DNA of 35,673 nucleotides. Source: Singulisphaera sp. GP187 (GTDB lineage Bacteria > Planctomycetota > UBA1135 > UBA2386). Shown one piece after another: positions 18,131 to 26,428 of the stretch (position 1 is the first letter of the stretch; each line of letters opens with the position of its first letter). The notes beneath the pieces were generated by a model, which worked only from the letters and a program-made list of their open reading frames with translations, searched no databases and was not told the origin of the DNA. Position numbers and translations under genes: made by a program. The stretch covers positions 1 to 35,673 of the forward strand of contig CAMBXM010000020.1 of assembly GCA_945871815.1 (NCBI GenBank). The letters are read 5' to 3'.

Positions 18131-19531
18131 ATGAGTCAGCGCCCCGGCACCAGTGAGGCTCCACTTCGCGTCTGCACGGTCGGCTCCGGTCCGTCGGCGT
18201 TCTACGCCGCAGAGGCCCTCCTCAAAGCCGAGGGCCTGGACGTGAGGATCGACGTGTTCGATCGACTGCCAACGCCCTTTGGCCTCGTGCGCGGCGGCGT
18301 TGCCCCCGACCACCAGAAGATCAAGTCCGTCAGCAAGGTCTACGAAAAGACGGCGGAGGATCCGCGTTTCCGCTTCTTCGGCAATGTCCGAATCGGCCGC
18401 GACCTCGCGATCGCCGACCTCGAACGCAGCTACCACATGATCGTGTGGGCGATCGGTTGCGAGAGCGACAATCGCCTGTCGATCCCTGGCGAAGAACTTG
18501 CTGGCGTGCACTCGGCTACCGAGTTCGTCGGTTGGTACAACGGCCACCCGGACTACCGCGACCGCGCCTTCAACCTCGAGACCGCCCGCCGCGTCGCCAT
18601 CGTCGGCAACGGCAACGTTGCGATGGACTGCTCGCGCATCCTGCTGGCACCGGTGACAGCACTGGCGACGACCGACATTGCCGACCACGCGATTGCAGCC
18701 TTGCGGCAGAGCACAGTTCGCGAACTGGTGCTGCTCGGCCGACGCGGACCCGCGCAGGCCGCGTTCTCGCCAAAGGAGATCGAAGAGATCGCCGAACTCG
18801 ACGATGTCGATGTCGCAGTCGCAGAGCAGGACGCAGCGCTGGACGACTACAGCCGCAATTGGCTCGAGTCGCAGGCCCGAAGTGCGCAGCGCAACGTCAA
18901 GTTCCTGGCCGAACGCGCGGCGCACGGCACGACGGGCAAACTGAAGCAACTCCACTGCCGCTTCCTCGTCGCGCCGGTCGCATTCGAAGGACACGACGGC
19001 CGCGTCCGCGCAGTGCGCGTGCAACACGCCGTGCTCGAACCAGATCGCGACGGCACGCCGCGTCCGCGCGCCATCGATCGCTACAGCACGATCGAAGTCG
19101 AGCTCGTATTCAAGGCGATCGGCTATCGCGGCGTGCCACTGCAAGGCCTCGCCTTCGACGACAACAAGGGCATCGTCGCCAACGTCGACGGCCGGGTCTT
19201 GTCGGCCGCTTCTGGTGAGGCGCGCATCGGGCACTACGTCGTCGGTTGGGCCAAACGCGGTCCGACCGGCCTCGTCGGCACCAACAGCCCAGACAGCAAG
19301 GCCACCGTTCTGTGCATGCTGCAAGACCTCCGCCAGGATCGCACGCTCCCTGCCTCCGGCCAAGACCTCGCCGCGGTGCTGCAACAACGCAAGGTCGACT
19401 ACGTCACGTGGCAAGACTGGCGCCGACTCGATTCGCACGAACAAGCGGTCGGGCAAGCGCGCGGCAAGGTGCGACACAAGGAGCCGTCCGTGGACGGGCT
19501 GATGCAGGCGGTGCGTTCCTTGCGCGGGTGA
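18131..19531 (+). CDS. fprA: Ferredoxin-NADP(+) reductase, adrenodoxin-reductase type (FprA-like)
   Basis: A 466-residue cytoplasmic flavoprotein that moves electrons between NADPH and a ferredoxin. The FAD-binding motif is VGSGPSAFYAAEALL near residue 16, followed by the family stretch LPTPFGLVRGGVAPDHQKIK. The NADP-binding site is VGNGNVAMDCSRIL near 157, with GRRGPAQAAF after it. The C-terminal hallmark VGWAKRGPTGLVGTN closes the FAD site. Length matches mycobacterial FprA and mitochondrial adrenodoxin reductases. No ferredoxin gene is adjacent. The ATG at 18131 begins just before the FAD motif; the longer open frame upstream has no recognisable protein. Confidence 0.95.
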   Translation: MSQRPGTSEAPLRVCTVGSGPSAFYAAEALLKAEGLDVRIDVFDRLPTPFGLVRGGVAPDHQKIKSVSKVYEKTAEDPRFRFFGNVRIGRDLAIADLERSYHMIVWAIGCESDNRLSIPGEELAGVHSATEFVGWYNGHPDYRDRAFNLETARRVAIVGNGNVAMDCSRILLAPVTALATTDIADHAIAALRQSTVRELVLLGRRGPAQAAFSPKEIEEIAELDDVDVAVAEQDAALDDYSRNWLESQARSAQRNVKFLAERAAHGTTGKLKQLHCRFLVAPVAFEGHDGRVRAVRVQHAVLEPDRDGTPRPRAIDRYSTIEVELVFKAIGYRGVPLQGLAFDDNKGIVANVDGRVLSAASGEARIGHYVVGWAKRGPTGLVGTNSPDSKATVLCMLQDLRQDRTLPASGQDLAAVLQQRKVDYVTWQDWRRLDSHEQAVGQARGKVRHKEPSVDGLMQAVRSLRG

Positions 19532-19566
19532 TCCGAGCATCGGATTGCAACCCGTCCGCTTGGACG
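19531..19566. terminator. Two small hairpins between convergent genes
   Basis: ATCCGA-GCA-TCGGAT (19531-19545) begins on the last base of the reductase stop codon. CGTCC-GCTT-GGACG (19553-19566) follows it, just before the end of the convergent membrane-protein gene. Both stems are perfect but short and lack T-runs; they are possible terminators for either direction. Confidence 0.4.
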
Positions 19567-19569
19567 CCA

Positions 19570-21639
19570 TCAGCGCAGACGGCACCAGTCGAGGCCACTG
19601 CGCCACGGACTACCTGAGTAGCCAGGCGGGGTCTGCCAGTACCAGTGCGCAGCGCAACCATCGACCATGGCCGCCGACAGCCGCAGCCGGTCCTGTTCGA
19701 CCGAGGGCACCCTGAATGCGCTGCCGACCACTGCGTCGAGTCCCATCGTGCGCAGTGGTGTCATCAGGTAGAGCCGCAACGGCAGGTCTTGCCGTGGTGG
19801 CTGCAGTGCCTTGACCAGTTCTGCCACTGCGACCTCGCGGCCGACAAACGGCGCGCGCAAGGGCTCGGTCGGCAACGTCGCATGCGCCACGACGACCGTC
19901 CCAGCGGGCGCAGGCGCGCCGTCGCACTCGATGACGAAACCGCGGAACGGCGCGCCGTTCGCCGCGAACAACTGCACCGCGAGAGCGTGGGTCACATCGA
20001 ACGTCGCGGTCCGCTGCGGTGGCGCCAAGGTCTGCTCGATCGCGCCAAAGGCCCACGCGCCTTCCACATCATCGCGCAATCGCAACCGGATGCTGCCTAC
20101 GGGAGCCACCGCAGTTACTTCGATGGCCGCAAAGGCAGTCGCGGGCAAGACGGCGGGCGCAGCAAACACGCCTGCGTCGATGGCGTCGTGCACGAGTTCG
20201 ACGCGCAACCGCTCGGGCCGTCGCACGGGCACGAACGTGCGAGCGTCCGGGTTCCACGTCACCACGCCGCCGCCCAGCTCGGCAAGTGCATGAGCAATCG
20301 CGGCATCGCCGAACAGGCCAGGGCAGTCGGGATCCAGTTGCAGCATTCCCGCGAGCGTCGCGAGCCCAAGGTCGCGCTCGGCGAACGGTCGAACACCGAG
20401 CAAGCCCCACACATGGGTCTGCAGCAACGGCAGCCCTGGCAGCATCGAACATCCGATCGGGCGCCCGGGCTCGCCGCCAGCCGCGGCAATTGCAAGCTCA
20501 CGACGCACGTCGCTGAGCAGTGCGTCCTCCTCACCGTAGCGCTGCAGCCACGCGCGCCCAGCAACCCCGAGGGATCCGAGCAGCGCTCCGAGCGCGAGCC
20601 ATGCGATCCACTTCGCAGGTCTGCGTCCGACGGCATCCGCCGCACAGCACGCCACGACCACGCTGAGCAGCGGCACGCTGGAGAACACGAGCCGCCCAGA
20701 CATCAGGCCGATCGCTTCGCGCAGCTGGCTCGACGGCAACAGCAAGGCCGCACCGCACGCGAGCAGCCATGCCGAGCGAGCACGCGTCGACATGGCCGCG
20801 GCCGCCAGCAAGACGAGCAGACTGAGCACCGAGAGCCAGTGCACATGTTGGTCAGGATCGGACGGCGCCACCCAAGTGACGGCGCGCACCGCCGTCACCG
20901 CAACCCGATCGAGCATCGAGTGCCCTGCCTCGGCAGTGCCAACCACACCGAGCAACCAACGCCGCCAAACGAAGTAAACGACGACCATGCCGATCACGGC
21001 GGCATGCAGGCGCCACCGTTCGCGCCACGGCCGCCGTGGCGATTCTGCGACGTCGAGCGCAACCAGAAGCAGCGGCAGCATCACTGCACCTTCCTTGCTC
21101 AGCAGGGCACAAGCGCCCGCAAGCAACACCGGCAGCATCGTGCCGGCTCCTTGCATCCGGCGCACAAAAGCCCACGCCGCGAGTGTGGCAAAGCAGACCT
21201 CGAGCCCGGCTGTCCGGGCCGAGATCCAAGCTGTGGTCTCGACGCTCGCTGGATGCACCACCACAACGGCTGCCGCAATTGCGGCCGCGAAGCCGCGCCG
21301 AAGGGGCACCAATCGCATCGCGACCATCGCCGCCGCGAACGCCGTGATCGCGAGGAGCAGGGTGTTGACCACGTGGAACCCGAGAGCACTCGAACCGAGT
21401 TCGAAGTTGGCGGCCAACGACAGGCTGACGATGGGCCGATACAGGTCGCGCACCCCGAACCACGGTCGTACGAACTCGCCGAACGCGCGGCTCCAGTTGG
21501 CACCACGATCCGCGTCCCAATAGTAGCTGGCGAAGAAGTCGTCGCTGCGAAACCCGTGCACCAGCGCTGGCCAGAACCACGCGAACGCGAGCACCAGCGA
21601 CCACAAGAACAGCAAGACGGGCGCTGGCCGCAACGACAT
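19570..21639 (-). CDS. Polytopic membrane protein, GT-C glycosyltransferase-like (TMTC/GT39-related)
   Basis: A 689-residue protein with about ten membrane helices in its first 400 residues and a soluble C-terminal part of about 280 residues. The first periplasmic loop holds an acidic pair, RSDDFFASYYWDAD, like the metal- and donor-binding loop of GT-C enzymes that use lipid-linked sugars. YRPIVSLSLAANFELGSSAL followed by GFHVVNTLLLA, and later LLSKEGAVMLPLLLVALDV, match the pattern YRPL..L..A......P.G.H..N.LLH and KE.A..LP of TMTC-type mannosyltransferases; the TPR repeats of those are absent. The ATG at 21639 was chosen because the first helix follows directly and TATAGT lies 7 nt upstream. 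Its acceptor is unknown. Confidence 0.75.
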   Translation of the reverse strand: MSLRPAPVLLFLWSLVLAFAWFWPALVHGFRSDDFFASYYWDADRGANWSRAFGEFVRPWFGVRDLYRPIVSLSLAANFELGSSALGFHVVNTLLLAITAFAAAMVAMRLVPLRRGFAAAIAAAVVVVHPASVETTAWISARTAGLEVCFATLAAWAFVRRMQGAGTMLPVLLAGACALLSKEGAVMLPLLLVALDVAESPRRPWRERWRLHAAVIGMVVVYFVWRRWLLGVVGTAEAGHSMLDRVAVTAVRAVTWVAPSDPDQHVHWLSVLSLLVLLAAAAMSTRARSAWLLACGAALLLPSSQLREAIGLMSGRLVFSSVPLLSVVVACCAADAVGRRPAKWIAWLALGALLGSLGVAGRAWLQRYGEEDALLSDVRRELAIAAAGGEPGRPIGCSMLPGLPLLQTHVWGLLGVRPFAERDLGLATLAGMLQLDPDCPGLFGDAAIAHALAELGGGVVTWNPDARTFVPVRRPERLRVELVHDAIDAGVFAAPAVLPATAFAAIEVTAVAPVGSIRLRLRDDVEGAWAFGAIEQTLAPPQRTATFDVTHALAVQLFAANGAPFRGFVIECDGAPAPAGTVVVAHATLPTEPLRAPFVGREVAVAELVKALQPPRQDLPLRLYLMTPLRTMGLDAVVGSAFRVPSVEQDRLRLSAAMVDGCAAHWYWQTPPGYSGSPWRSGLDWCRLR

Positions 21640-21646
21640 CGCTGCG

Positions 21647-21652
21647 ACTATA
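21647..21652 (-). promoter_or_regulatory. Candidate promoter: TATAGT -10 with GAGACA -35
   Basis: TATAGT (21652 down to 21647) matches five of six consensus bases and ends 7 nt before the ATG at 21639. GAGACA at 21676-21671 could be a weak -35 with an 18-bp spacer. The message would be nearly leaderless. Confidence 0.45.
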
Positions 21653-21837
21653 GGAACCGGCAGACACGGATGTCTCGCTCGCAGTTCGCCACGCCGCATC
21701 GACGACCCGGGCGGCCGCCGCACCCGCGTGGCCAGGATGTGGCCACAGATCCCGCGCAACTAAGCACCCCAGCTAGGAGGCGGCTCGGTCGGGTCGGACT
21801 ACACCGTGGACTCTCCGACCCCAGCGGACACATCCCC

Positions 21838-22500
21838 ATGACTGTCGCTCGCCACCTGCGCCTCATCGCCACCACGGCACAACTCGACGATCCGGTCGCC
21901 ACGATTGCTGCGCGCATGCACCAGGCCGGCATCGACTGCGCCCCGGTGCTTGACGACCACGGTCGACTGCTCGGCCTCGTCACGGCGCGCGACTTCGCTC
22001 TCGAAGTCGTGGGCAAGGGGCTCGACCCCGCGACCACGTCGGTCCGCGACGTGATGCAGCGCGACGTCGCCACCGTACTACTCGATGCGTCGGCAGAGCA
22101 GGCGCTGAGCCTCATGCGCGAACATCGCACACAGCGCTTGCTGGTCCTCGACGACCACCGCAAGTTGCTCGGCATGGTCTGGCTCTATGACATCGCCGAA
22201 GCCATCGTCGGTCCGTTCGGGCAACTCGAGGACACGAACCTCGGCATCGGCGATGAGAATCGCGTGATCGCTGTCCGCGCGCGCGACGTGGTGATCCTGC
22301 GCCGACCGCCGGCATCCGTGCTGGCCGCGATGCACGCGGCCGACTCTGCGCGCAAACAGGAACAAGCGAAGTTCGAGCCGAAGGCCGCCGGCAGGAGCGT
22401 GCCGCTCGGCAACCGTTGGCGCCGCCAACTGCGTCACAAATGCCGCGGCCGCTGGTGCAGCGGCGGCAAGAGCTGCGAGCACCCGGGCAGCAACCGCTAA
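21838..22500 (+). CDS. Two-CBS-domain protein with Cys/His-rich basic tail
   Basis: A 220-residue cytoplasmic protein. Two CBS motifs (about 7-58 and 70-123) form a Bateman module that usually binds adenine nucleotides; each shows the pattern of a short helix and VLDDHGRLLGLVT or VLDDHRKLLGMVW. A third, weaker segment (about 125-170) is unassigned. The C-terminal 40 residues are basic and end in HKCRGRWC then SGGKSCEH, spacing H200, C202, C207, C213, H215, which could bind zinc. Codons in the tail keep the G/C-rich third positions of the rest, so it seems to be real coding sequence. The regulated partner is unknown. The 235 bp after its stop show no gene. Confidence 0.85.
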   Translation: MTVARHLRLIATTAQLDDPVATIAARMHQAGIDCAPVLDDHGRLLGLVTARDFALEVVGKGLDPATTSVRDVMQRDVATVLLDASAEQALSLMREHRTQRLLVLDDHRKLLGMVWLYDIAEAIVGPFGQLEDTNLGIGDENRVIAVRARDVVILRRPPASVLAAMHAADSARKQEQAKFEPKAAGRSVPLGNRWRRQLRHKCRGRWCSGGKSCEHPGSNR

Positions 22501-22730
22501 TGGGGTGAGGCCGAAGTTCGCGTGCGCGGTCGACAACTGCGCGGCGTCGTGCGCGCGGCGCCGCAAAGACAGGGCCTGGATGGGCGCCCTCCGGCTGTGA
22601 GCCAACGACGCCGCGACCGCGACGCGCGCGGCACGCACAGTTGGCGTCAGGGAGCACGAACCCGGAAGCCACCCCCGGCGTGACGAGCACCGAGGCCGAC
22701 TGCTACCGGTGGCGGCCAACTGCAGAAGAC

Positions 22731-22747
22731 GCCGCTCAACGAGCGGC
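22731..22747 (-). terminator. GC-rich hairpin at the 3' end of the MFS gene
   Basis: On the minus strand GCCGCTC-GTT-GAGCGGC is a perfect 7-bp stem with a 3-nt loop, overlapping the MFS stop codon and followed by GTCTTCT. It may stop transcription in the convergent gap. Confidence 0.4.
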
Positions 22748-23935
22748 GCCGACTCCGTTCGCCCCGTGGCCGCCGCGCGCGCGCATCCACAGCCAAATCA
22801 GCGCGAAGACCGCGAAGCAACCCAGCGGCAGCAAGGTCACGGTCCCGAAGGCTCGTTCAGCGCCCTCGCGCTCATAGACGCCACCCATCCAACCGATGAA
22901 GTAGGCCGAGCCATTGATGCCGGCGGCGCCCATCAGGCCCATGCCCAGCGCGCCAGTTCGTGGGAAGCGTTCGGAGACGACCGCGAGCATGGTCGGCCAG
23001 AAGTAGCAGACGCCGACGTAGAACACGGTCGCCGCCGCGAAGCCGAGTGCCGGCGAATCGGTGATCGACAGCAGGTAGAGCCCGACGGTCGCGATCGCCG
23101 CCGACACGGTCAGCAGACCAATCGACGAGATCTTGTGCGCGATCGGCCCGGCGAAGAACCGCATGACGAACATCAACACCGAGCCGTAGACCAAGAGCAG
23201 GATGCCGCTGAACTTGGCGGTCTGCTTCAGCACCGAGTCGAGCCATTGCCCGGTTCCGAGTTCGGTCGCACCCGTGACCGCCATCAGTGCCACGAACACG
23301 AGGAACAGCGGATGGAGCGTCGCCGTGACCATGGCGCTGGCCGACACGCCGGACGCCACGCGCTCGGTCTTCGGGAACTCGACGCCCGCCATCGCCACCC
23401 CGTAGAGCACTGCCGGCACGAGGCCCGCACTCCACTGCAACTGCCAACTGAGCCCTTGCTGCGCCGCGAAGTAGGCGAACAGGCCGCCGATCACGATGCC
23501 GCCCGGCCACCACGCATGCAGGATGTTGAGCTTGCCGGTCTTGTTGTCGGAATAGACCGTAGCGATCAACGGGTTGATGACGCCTTCGACGAGGCCATGC
23601 GCGAGCCCGACGCAGAACATCGCCGCCTTGGCCCAGAACAACGTCGCGTCGGTGGCGCTACCCGGCGCGAACAGGAACCCGACGATGCCCGCCACGTGCA
23701 TCAAGAACGCCAACCACAACAGGCGACGCATGCCGAGGAAGTCACACAGTGGCGAGGACACCAGGATGATCATTCCCATCCCGTAGAAGCCCATGCTGAG
23801 CACATCGCCCACCACCGCGTGGTTGCTCTGGAAATGGGCCACCAGGGCGTCGACACAGCTGCTGCGGATACCGAACAGGACGCCGCAGGTTGCGAGGGAG
23901 AGGCAACTGGCGAGGAACAACCGACCGTGACTCAT
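22736..23935 (-). CDS. MFS transporter (FucP/sugar-porter-like)
   Basis: A 399-residue inner-membrane carrier with about 12 helices and the central cytoplasmic loop near residue 195 expected of the major facilitator superfamily. The stretch LVEGVINPLIATVYSDN followed by ILHAWWPGGIVIGGL is the fourth-fifth helix signature of FHS (fucose permease-like) carriers, and ALGMGLMGAAGINGSAYF is its counterpart in the second half. The ATG at 23935 has AGAGG 4 nt upstream. It lies 94 bp downstream of norR on the same strand and could share its transcript. A sugar substrate is the family prior; a link to nitrogen oxide metabolism is not shown by sequence. Confidence 0.85.
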   Translation of the reverse strand: MSHGRLFLASCLSLATCGVLFGIRSSCVDALVAHFQSNHAVVGDVLSMGFYGMGMIILVSSPLCDFLGMRRLLWLAFLMHVAGIVGFLFAPGSATDATLFWAKAAMFCVGLAHGLVEGVINPLIATVYSDNKTGKLNILHAWWPGGIVIGGLFAYFAAQQGLSWQLQWSAGLVPAVLYGVAMAGVEFPKTERVASGVSASAMVTATLHPLFLVFVALMAVTGATELGTGQWLDSVLKQTAKFSGILLLVYGSVLMFVMRFFAGPIAHKISSIGLLTVSAAIATVGLYLLSITDSPALGFAAATVFYVGVCYFWPTMLAVVSERFPRTGALGMGLMGAAGINGSAYFIGWMGGVYEREGAERAFGTVTLLPLGCFAVFALIWLWMRARGGHGANGVGAAR

Positions 23936-24029
23936 GGGACCTCTGAGGGCAAGAGGAAGAGAGGCCCGGCAGTTCACCATGCCGTGGCGCCGAGGTCGCG
24001 CCGAAAAACGGGAAGGGGCGCGCTGCGGG

Positions 24030-25592
24030 TCAGCGCAGGCCGAGTCGCTTCGCCAAGTGGTGCAAGTTGCTGCGGTGCATGCCGAGTCGAGCTGCCGCTT
24101 GCGCCCAATTGCCATCGCACTCGCACAGCGCGCTCTGGACCAGTGTCCGCTCGTAGTCGAGCACGCTGGTGCGCAGCGGCACCGGCACCGCGGCCGTCCG
24201 CACTGCCGCGAACTTCGCCTCGTGGGGCATTGGTTCCGTCCGGCTCGGCTCGATCCCGAGGTCTTCGGCGCTGATCTCGACTTGGCCTCCTGGCTCACGT
24301 CGCGCAGATGCCCGCAGCACGGCGCGCGCCAAGACGTTCTCCAATTCGCGCACGTTGCCAGGCCATTCGTATGCCAGCAGCCGGCTCTGAGCGCACGCGC
24401 GCAAGCGCACGCGTCCGGTGCCGAGCTGACGGCGGATGCGGTCGCAGGCGTGCCCGGCGAGCGGCAGGACATCGTCGAGCCGCGCGCGTAACGGCGGCAA
24501 CCGCAGTCGACAGACGTCGAGCCGGTAGAGCAGGTCAGCCCGGAAGCGCCCGGCTCGCACTTCGGCCTCGAGATCGCGGTTGGTTGCAGCAAACACGCGA
24601 ACGTCGACCCGACGCAGCGAGTCACTGCCGATGCTCTGCACTTCGCCGGTCTGGAGCACACGCAGCAGCTTGGGCTGTAGATGCAGGGGCAGCTCCCCGA
24701 TCTCGTCGAGGAACAGGCTCGCACCATCCGCCGCCTGGAACTTGCCGAGCCGAACAGAGGTCGCGCCCGTGAACGCGCCCTTCGTGTGCCCGAACAACTC
24801 GCTTTCGGCAACCGACTCAGGCAACGCCGCGCAGTTGACCTGGATCAACGGTTGGTCTTTGCGCTGCGATTGCGCGTGTAGCGTGCGCACGACCAGTTCC
24901 TTTCCGGTCCCGGTCTCACCGGTCACGAGCACGGGGAAGTCAGCGCTCGCGACCTGGTCGATCTCACTGCGAAGGCGGATCATCGCCTCACTCGGTCCGA
25001 CCAGGAGCCCGCCCTGCTGCACCAACGCATCGCGGACGAGTTCCCGCGCGATCTGCCCTTTGATCTGCGACTGCCGCTCCAGCGCCGCCAGGAGATCGCC
25101 GGTGCGCAGTGCTGCTGCGGTCCAGGCAGCAATCACATCGACGAAGACGGAGTCCAAGCGATCGAGCGCGCGAGGTTCGATCGCATCGAGCGTCAGCACA
25201 CCGACAAGACGCCCCTCGATGCGCAAGGGACAACCAAGGCAGCTGTGCACCGTGCCCGTGAGTGAGCTAGGTCCGGTCACGAAGCCATCGAACGGATCCG
25301 GCAGCGTGCAATCGGCCGGAAAGCGCAGGGGCCCCTCACTGCCGCAGATCGCGTCGAGCCGCGGATGCTCAGCACGGCGGAAGCGCTGACCGAGCAGTTC
25401 CGGACCGAGTCCATGAACCGCGATGGGGACGAGTTCGTCGCCATGAAGGCGCAGTAGCGCTACCGCGTCGCTCTGCGGGATCGCTGCGTGCACGGCTTCG
25501 ACCAGTCGCTGTTCCTGACTCTGCTTGGGCAAAGCGGAGGTGATGTCCTGGGCAATCCGCAGGAGCAGTTCGAACTCGCTTCGTGTTGCCAT
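24030..25592 (-). CDS. norR: NorR-type NO-responsive sigma-54 activator
   Basis: A 520-residue enhancer-binding protein with the three NorR domains. The GAF domain (about 20-160) keeps the residues that hold the NO-binding mononuclear iron in E. coli NorR: Arg78 in HPRLD, Asp99 and Asp102 in LPDPFDG, His116 and Cys118 in VHSCLG, and Asp136 in LTLD. An Arg near the GAF-AAA interface (Arg81 in E. coli) appears to be Gly84. The AAA+ domain has Walker A GETGTGKE (225-232), the sigma-54 contact loop GAFTGA (272-277) and Walker B SLFLDE (292-297). A Fis-type HTH ends the protein (NWAQAAARLGMHRSNLHHL). It diverges from ric and the nos operon across 117 bp that hold its likely binding sites. The ATG at 25592 matches the N-terminus of known NorR. 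Confidence 0.93.
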   Translation of the reverse strand: MATRSEFELLLRIAQDITSALPKQSQEQRLVEAVHAAIPQSDAVALLRLHGDELVPIAVHGLGPELLGQRFRRAEHPRLDAICGSEGPLRFPADCTLPDPFDGFVTGPSSLTGTVHSCLGCPLRIEGRLVGVLTLDAIEPRALDRLDSVFVDVIAAWTAAALRTGDLLAALERQSQIKGQIARELVRDALVQQGGLLVGPSEAMIRLRSEIDQVASADFPVLVTGETGTGKELVVRTLHAQSQRKDQPLIQVNCAALPESVAESELFGHTKGAFTGATSVRLGKFQAADGASLFLDEIGELPLHLQPKLLRVLQTGEVQSIGSDSLRRVDVRVFAATNRDLEAEVRAGRFRADLLYRLDVCRLRLPPLRARLDDVLPLAGHACDRIRRQLGTGRVRLRACAQSRLLAYEWPGNVRELENVLARAVLRASARREPGGQVEISAEDLGIEPSRTEPMPHEAKFAAVRTAAVPVPLRTSVLDYERTLVQSALCECDGNWAQAAARLGMHRSNLHHLAKRLGLR

Positions 25593-25596
25593 GGTC

Positions 25597-25645
25597 ACAA
25601 CGTGTTGTCGGATTCGCAGCGCAATGCTGTTGTCGACTCGACAAC
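25597..25645 (+). promoter_or_regulatory. Candidate NorR enhancer sites upstream of ric-nos
   Basis: GTTGTCGACTCGACAAC at 25629-25645 is a perfect 17-bp palindrome whose core GTCGACTCGAC fits the GT-N7-AC pattern known for NorR. A second inverted repeat, ACAAC-GT-GTTGT, lies at 25597-25608, and GTTGTCG occurs at both 25604 and 25629. The sites lie just upstream of norR's own start, so autoregulation is likely. Centre of the palindrome is about 50 bp before the sigma-54 -24 element. Confidence 0.7.
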
Positions 25646-25683
25646 GGACGCTCCCAAGTCCTTCTTTCATAGGACCAAACAAG

Positions 25684-25699
25684 CGGCACGGCCCGTGCT
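25684..25699 (+). promoter_or_regulatory. Candidate sigma-54 (-24/-12) promoter of the ric-nos operon
   Basis: CGGCACGGCCCGTGCT matches the -24/-12 consensus TGGCACGNNNNTTGCW with the invariant GG (25685-25686) and GC (25697-25698) 10 bp apart. The predicted start falls on or next to the A of the ric ATG, so the ric message would be leaderless. GG-N10-GC is common by chance in GC-rich DNA; the NorR gene and palindrome next to it raise the odds. Confidence 0.6.
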
Positions 25700-25709
25700 A
25701 CTGCAGGGC

Positions 25710-26390
25710 ATGAACGAACCCGCCATTCCGATCGAGCCGCAGGAGACCTTGGCGGCAATCGCCACGAGGTTCGCCGGCGCAGCGCGCGTGTTCCAACGCC
25801 ACGGCCTCGACTTTTGCTGCCGAGGGCACCAGACGCTGCGGCAGGCCTGCGCGACCCGAAACCTGGCTCCCGAAGCACTCCTCGCAGAACTGCACCGCGA
25901 GCTAAATCCCACCGAGGATGGCATCCGGTGGGACGAGCGCCCGGTGGGCGAGCTGATCGACCATCTGCTCAGCCACTACCACGACGCGCACCGGACAGAA
26001 CTGCCGCGGCTCATCGCCATGGCGAGGAAGGTCGAGGCCGTGCATGCAGACCGCGCCGACCGCCCGAACGGCCTCGCCGCTCATCTCGAGTTCTGCGCCG
26101 ACGAACTCGAACGGCACATGCAGAAGGAAGAGCAGGTCCTGTTCCCGATGCTCCGGGCAGGCCACGGCGGCCACGCATCCGGCCCGATCCAAGTCATGGA
26201 GCACGAGCACCAGGATCACGGCGCGAACCTCGAGGCCCTTCGCCGACTTGCTCACGACTACGTGCCGCCGCCTTCGGCCTGCGCGACATGGCGCGCCCTC
26301 TATCTGGGGCTCGAACAACTGGAGCGGGACGTGATGCAACACATCCACCTCGAGAACCACGTGCTGTTCCCGCGCGTGCTCGCGCGCTGA
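25710..26390 (+). CDS. ric: Iron-sulfur cluster repair di-iron protein (Ric/ScdA/YtfE/DnrN)
   Basis: A 226-residue cytoplasmic protein that repairs Fe-S clusters damaged by NO or oxidants. The N-terminal ScdA-N domain holds FCCRGHQTL near residue 35 (family pattern [DF]-x-C-C-G-G). The C-terminal hemerythrin-like domain carries the di-iron ligands: HYHDAHR (His near 90), ELERHMQKEEQVLFP (His and Glu), VMEHEHQDHG, and HIHLENHVLFPR near the end. It is first gene of the operon, 38 bp before the cytochrome gene, and downstream of NorR-type sites, which fits NO-induced expression. The ATG at 25710 is the only start that keeps the N-terminal domain; no Shine-Dalgarno sequence is in place. Confidence 0.93.
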   Translation: MNEPAIPIEPQETLAAIATRFAGAARVFQRHGLDFCCRGHQTLRQACATRNLAPEALLAELHRELNPTEDGIRWDERPVGELIDHLLSHYHDAHRTELPRLIAMARKVEAVHADRADRPNGLAAHLEFCADELERHMQKEEQVLFPMLRAGHGGHASGPIQVMEHEHQDHGANLEALRRLAHDYVPPPSACATWRALYLGLEQLERDVMQHIHLENHVLFPRVLAR

Positions 26391-26428
26391 CCACCCGCCC
26401 CCACGGTCCAAGACCGTCCGAACACACC

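Noticed and set aside
17861..19606. Minus-strand open frame extending the VLRF1-like gene upstream across the ferredoxin-NADP reductase
   Set aside because: It is the complement of a clear flavoprotein gene. The release-factor homology begins only after the ATG at 17860.
19645..21837. Very long plus-strand open frame running in front of the CBS protein and opposite the GT-C-like gene
   Set aside because: Its translation is rich in Arg, His, Gln and Pro without domains or helices, while the minus strand encodes a coherent membrane protein with start, signal-like helix and family motifs. Only the CBS part from 21838 is real.
22501..22735. Possible small gene between the CBS and MFS genes
   Set aside because: Both strands show only Arg/Ala-rich readings without a start signal or domain. 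I see no gene there, only the hairpin at its right edge.
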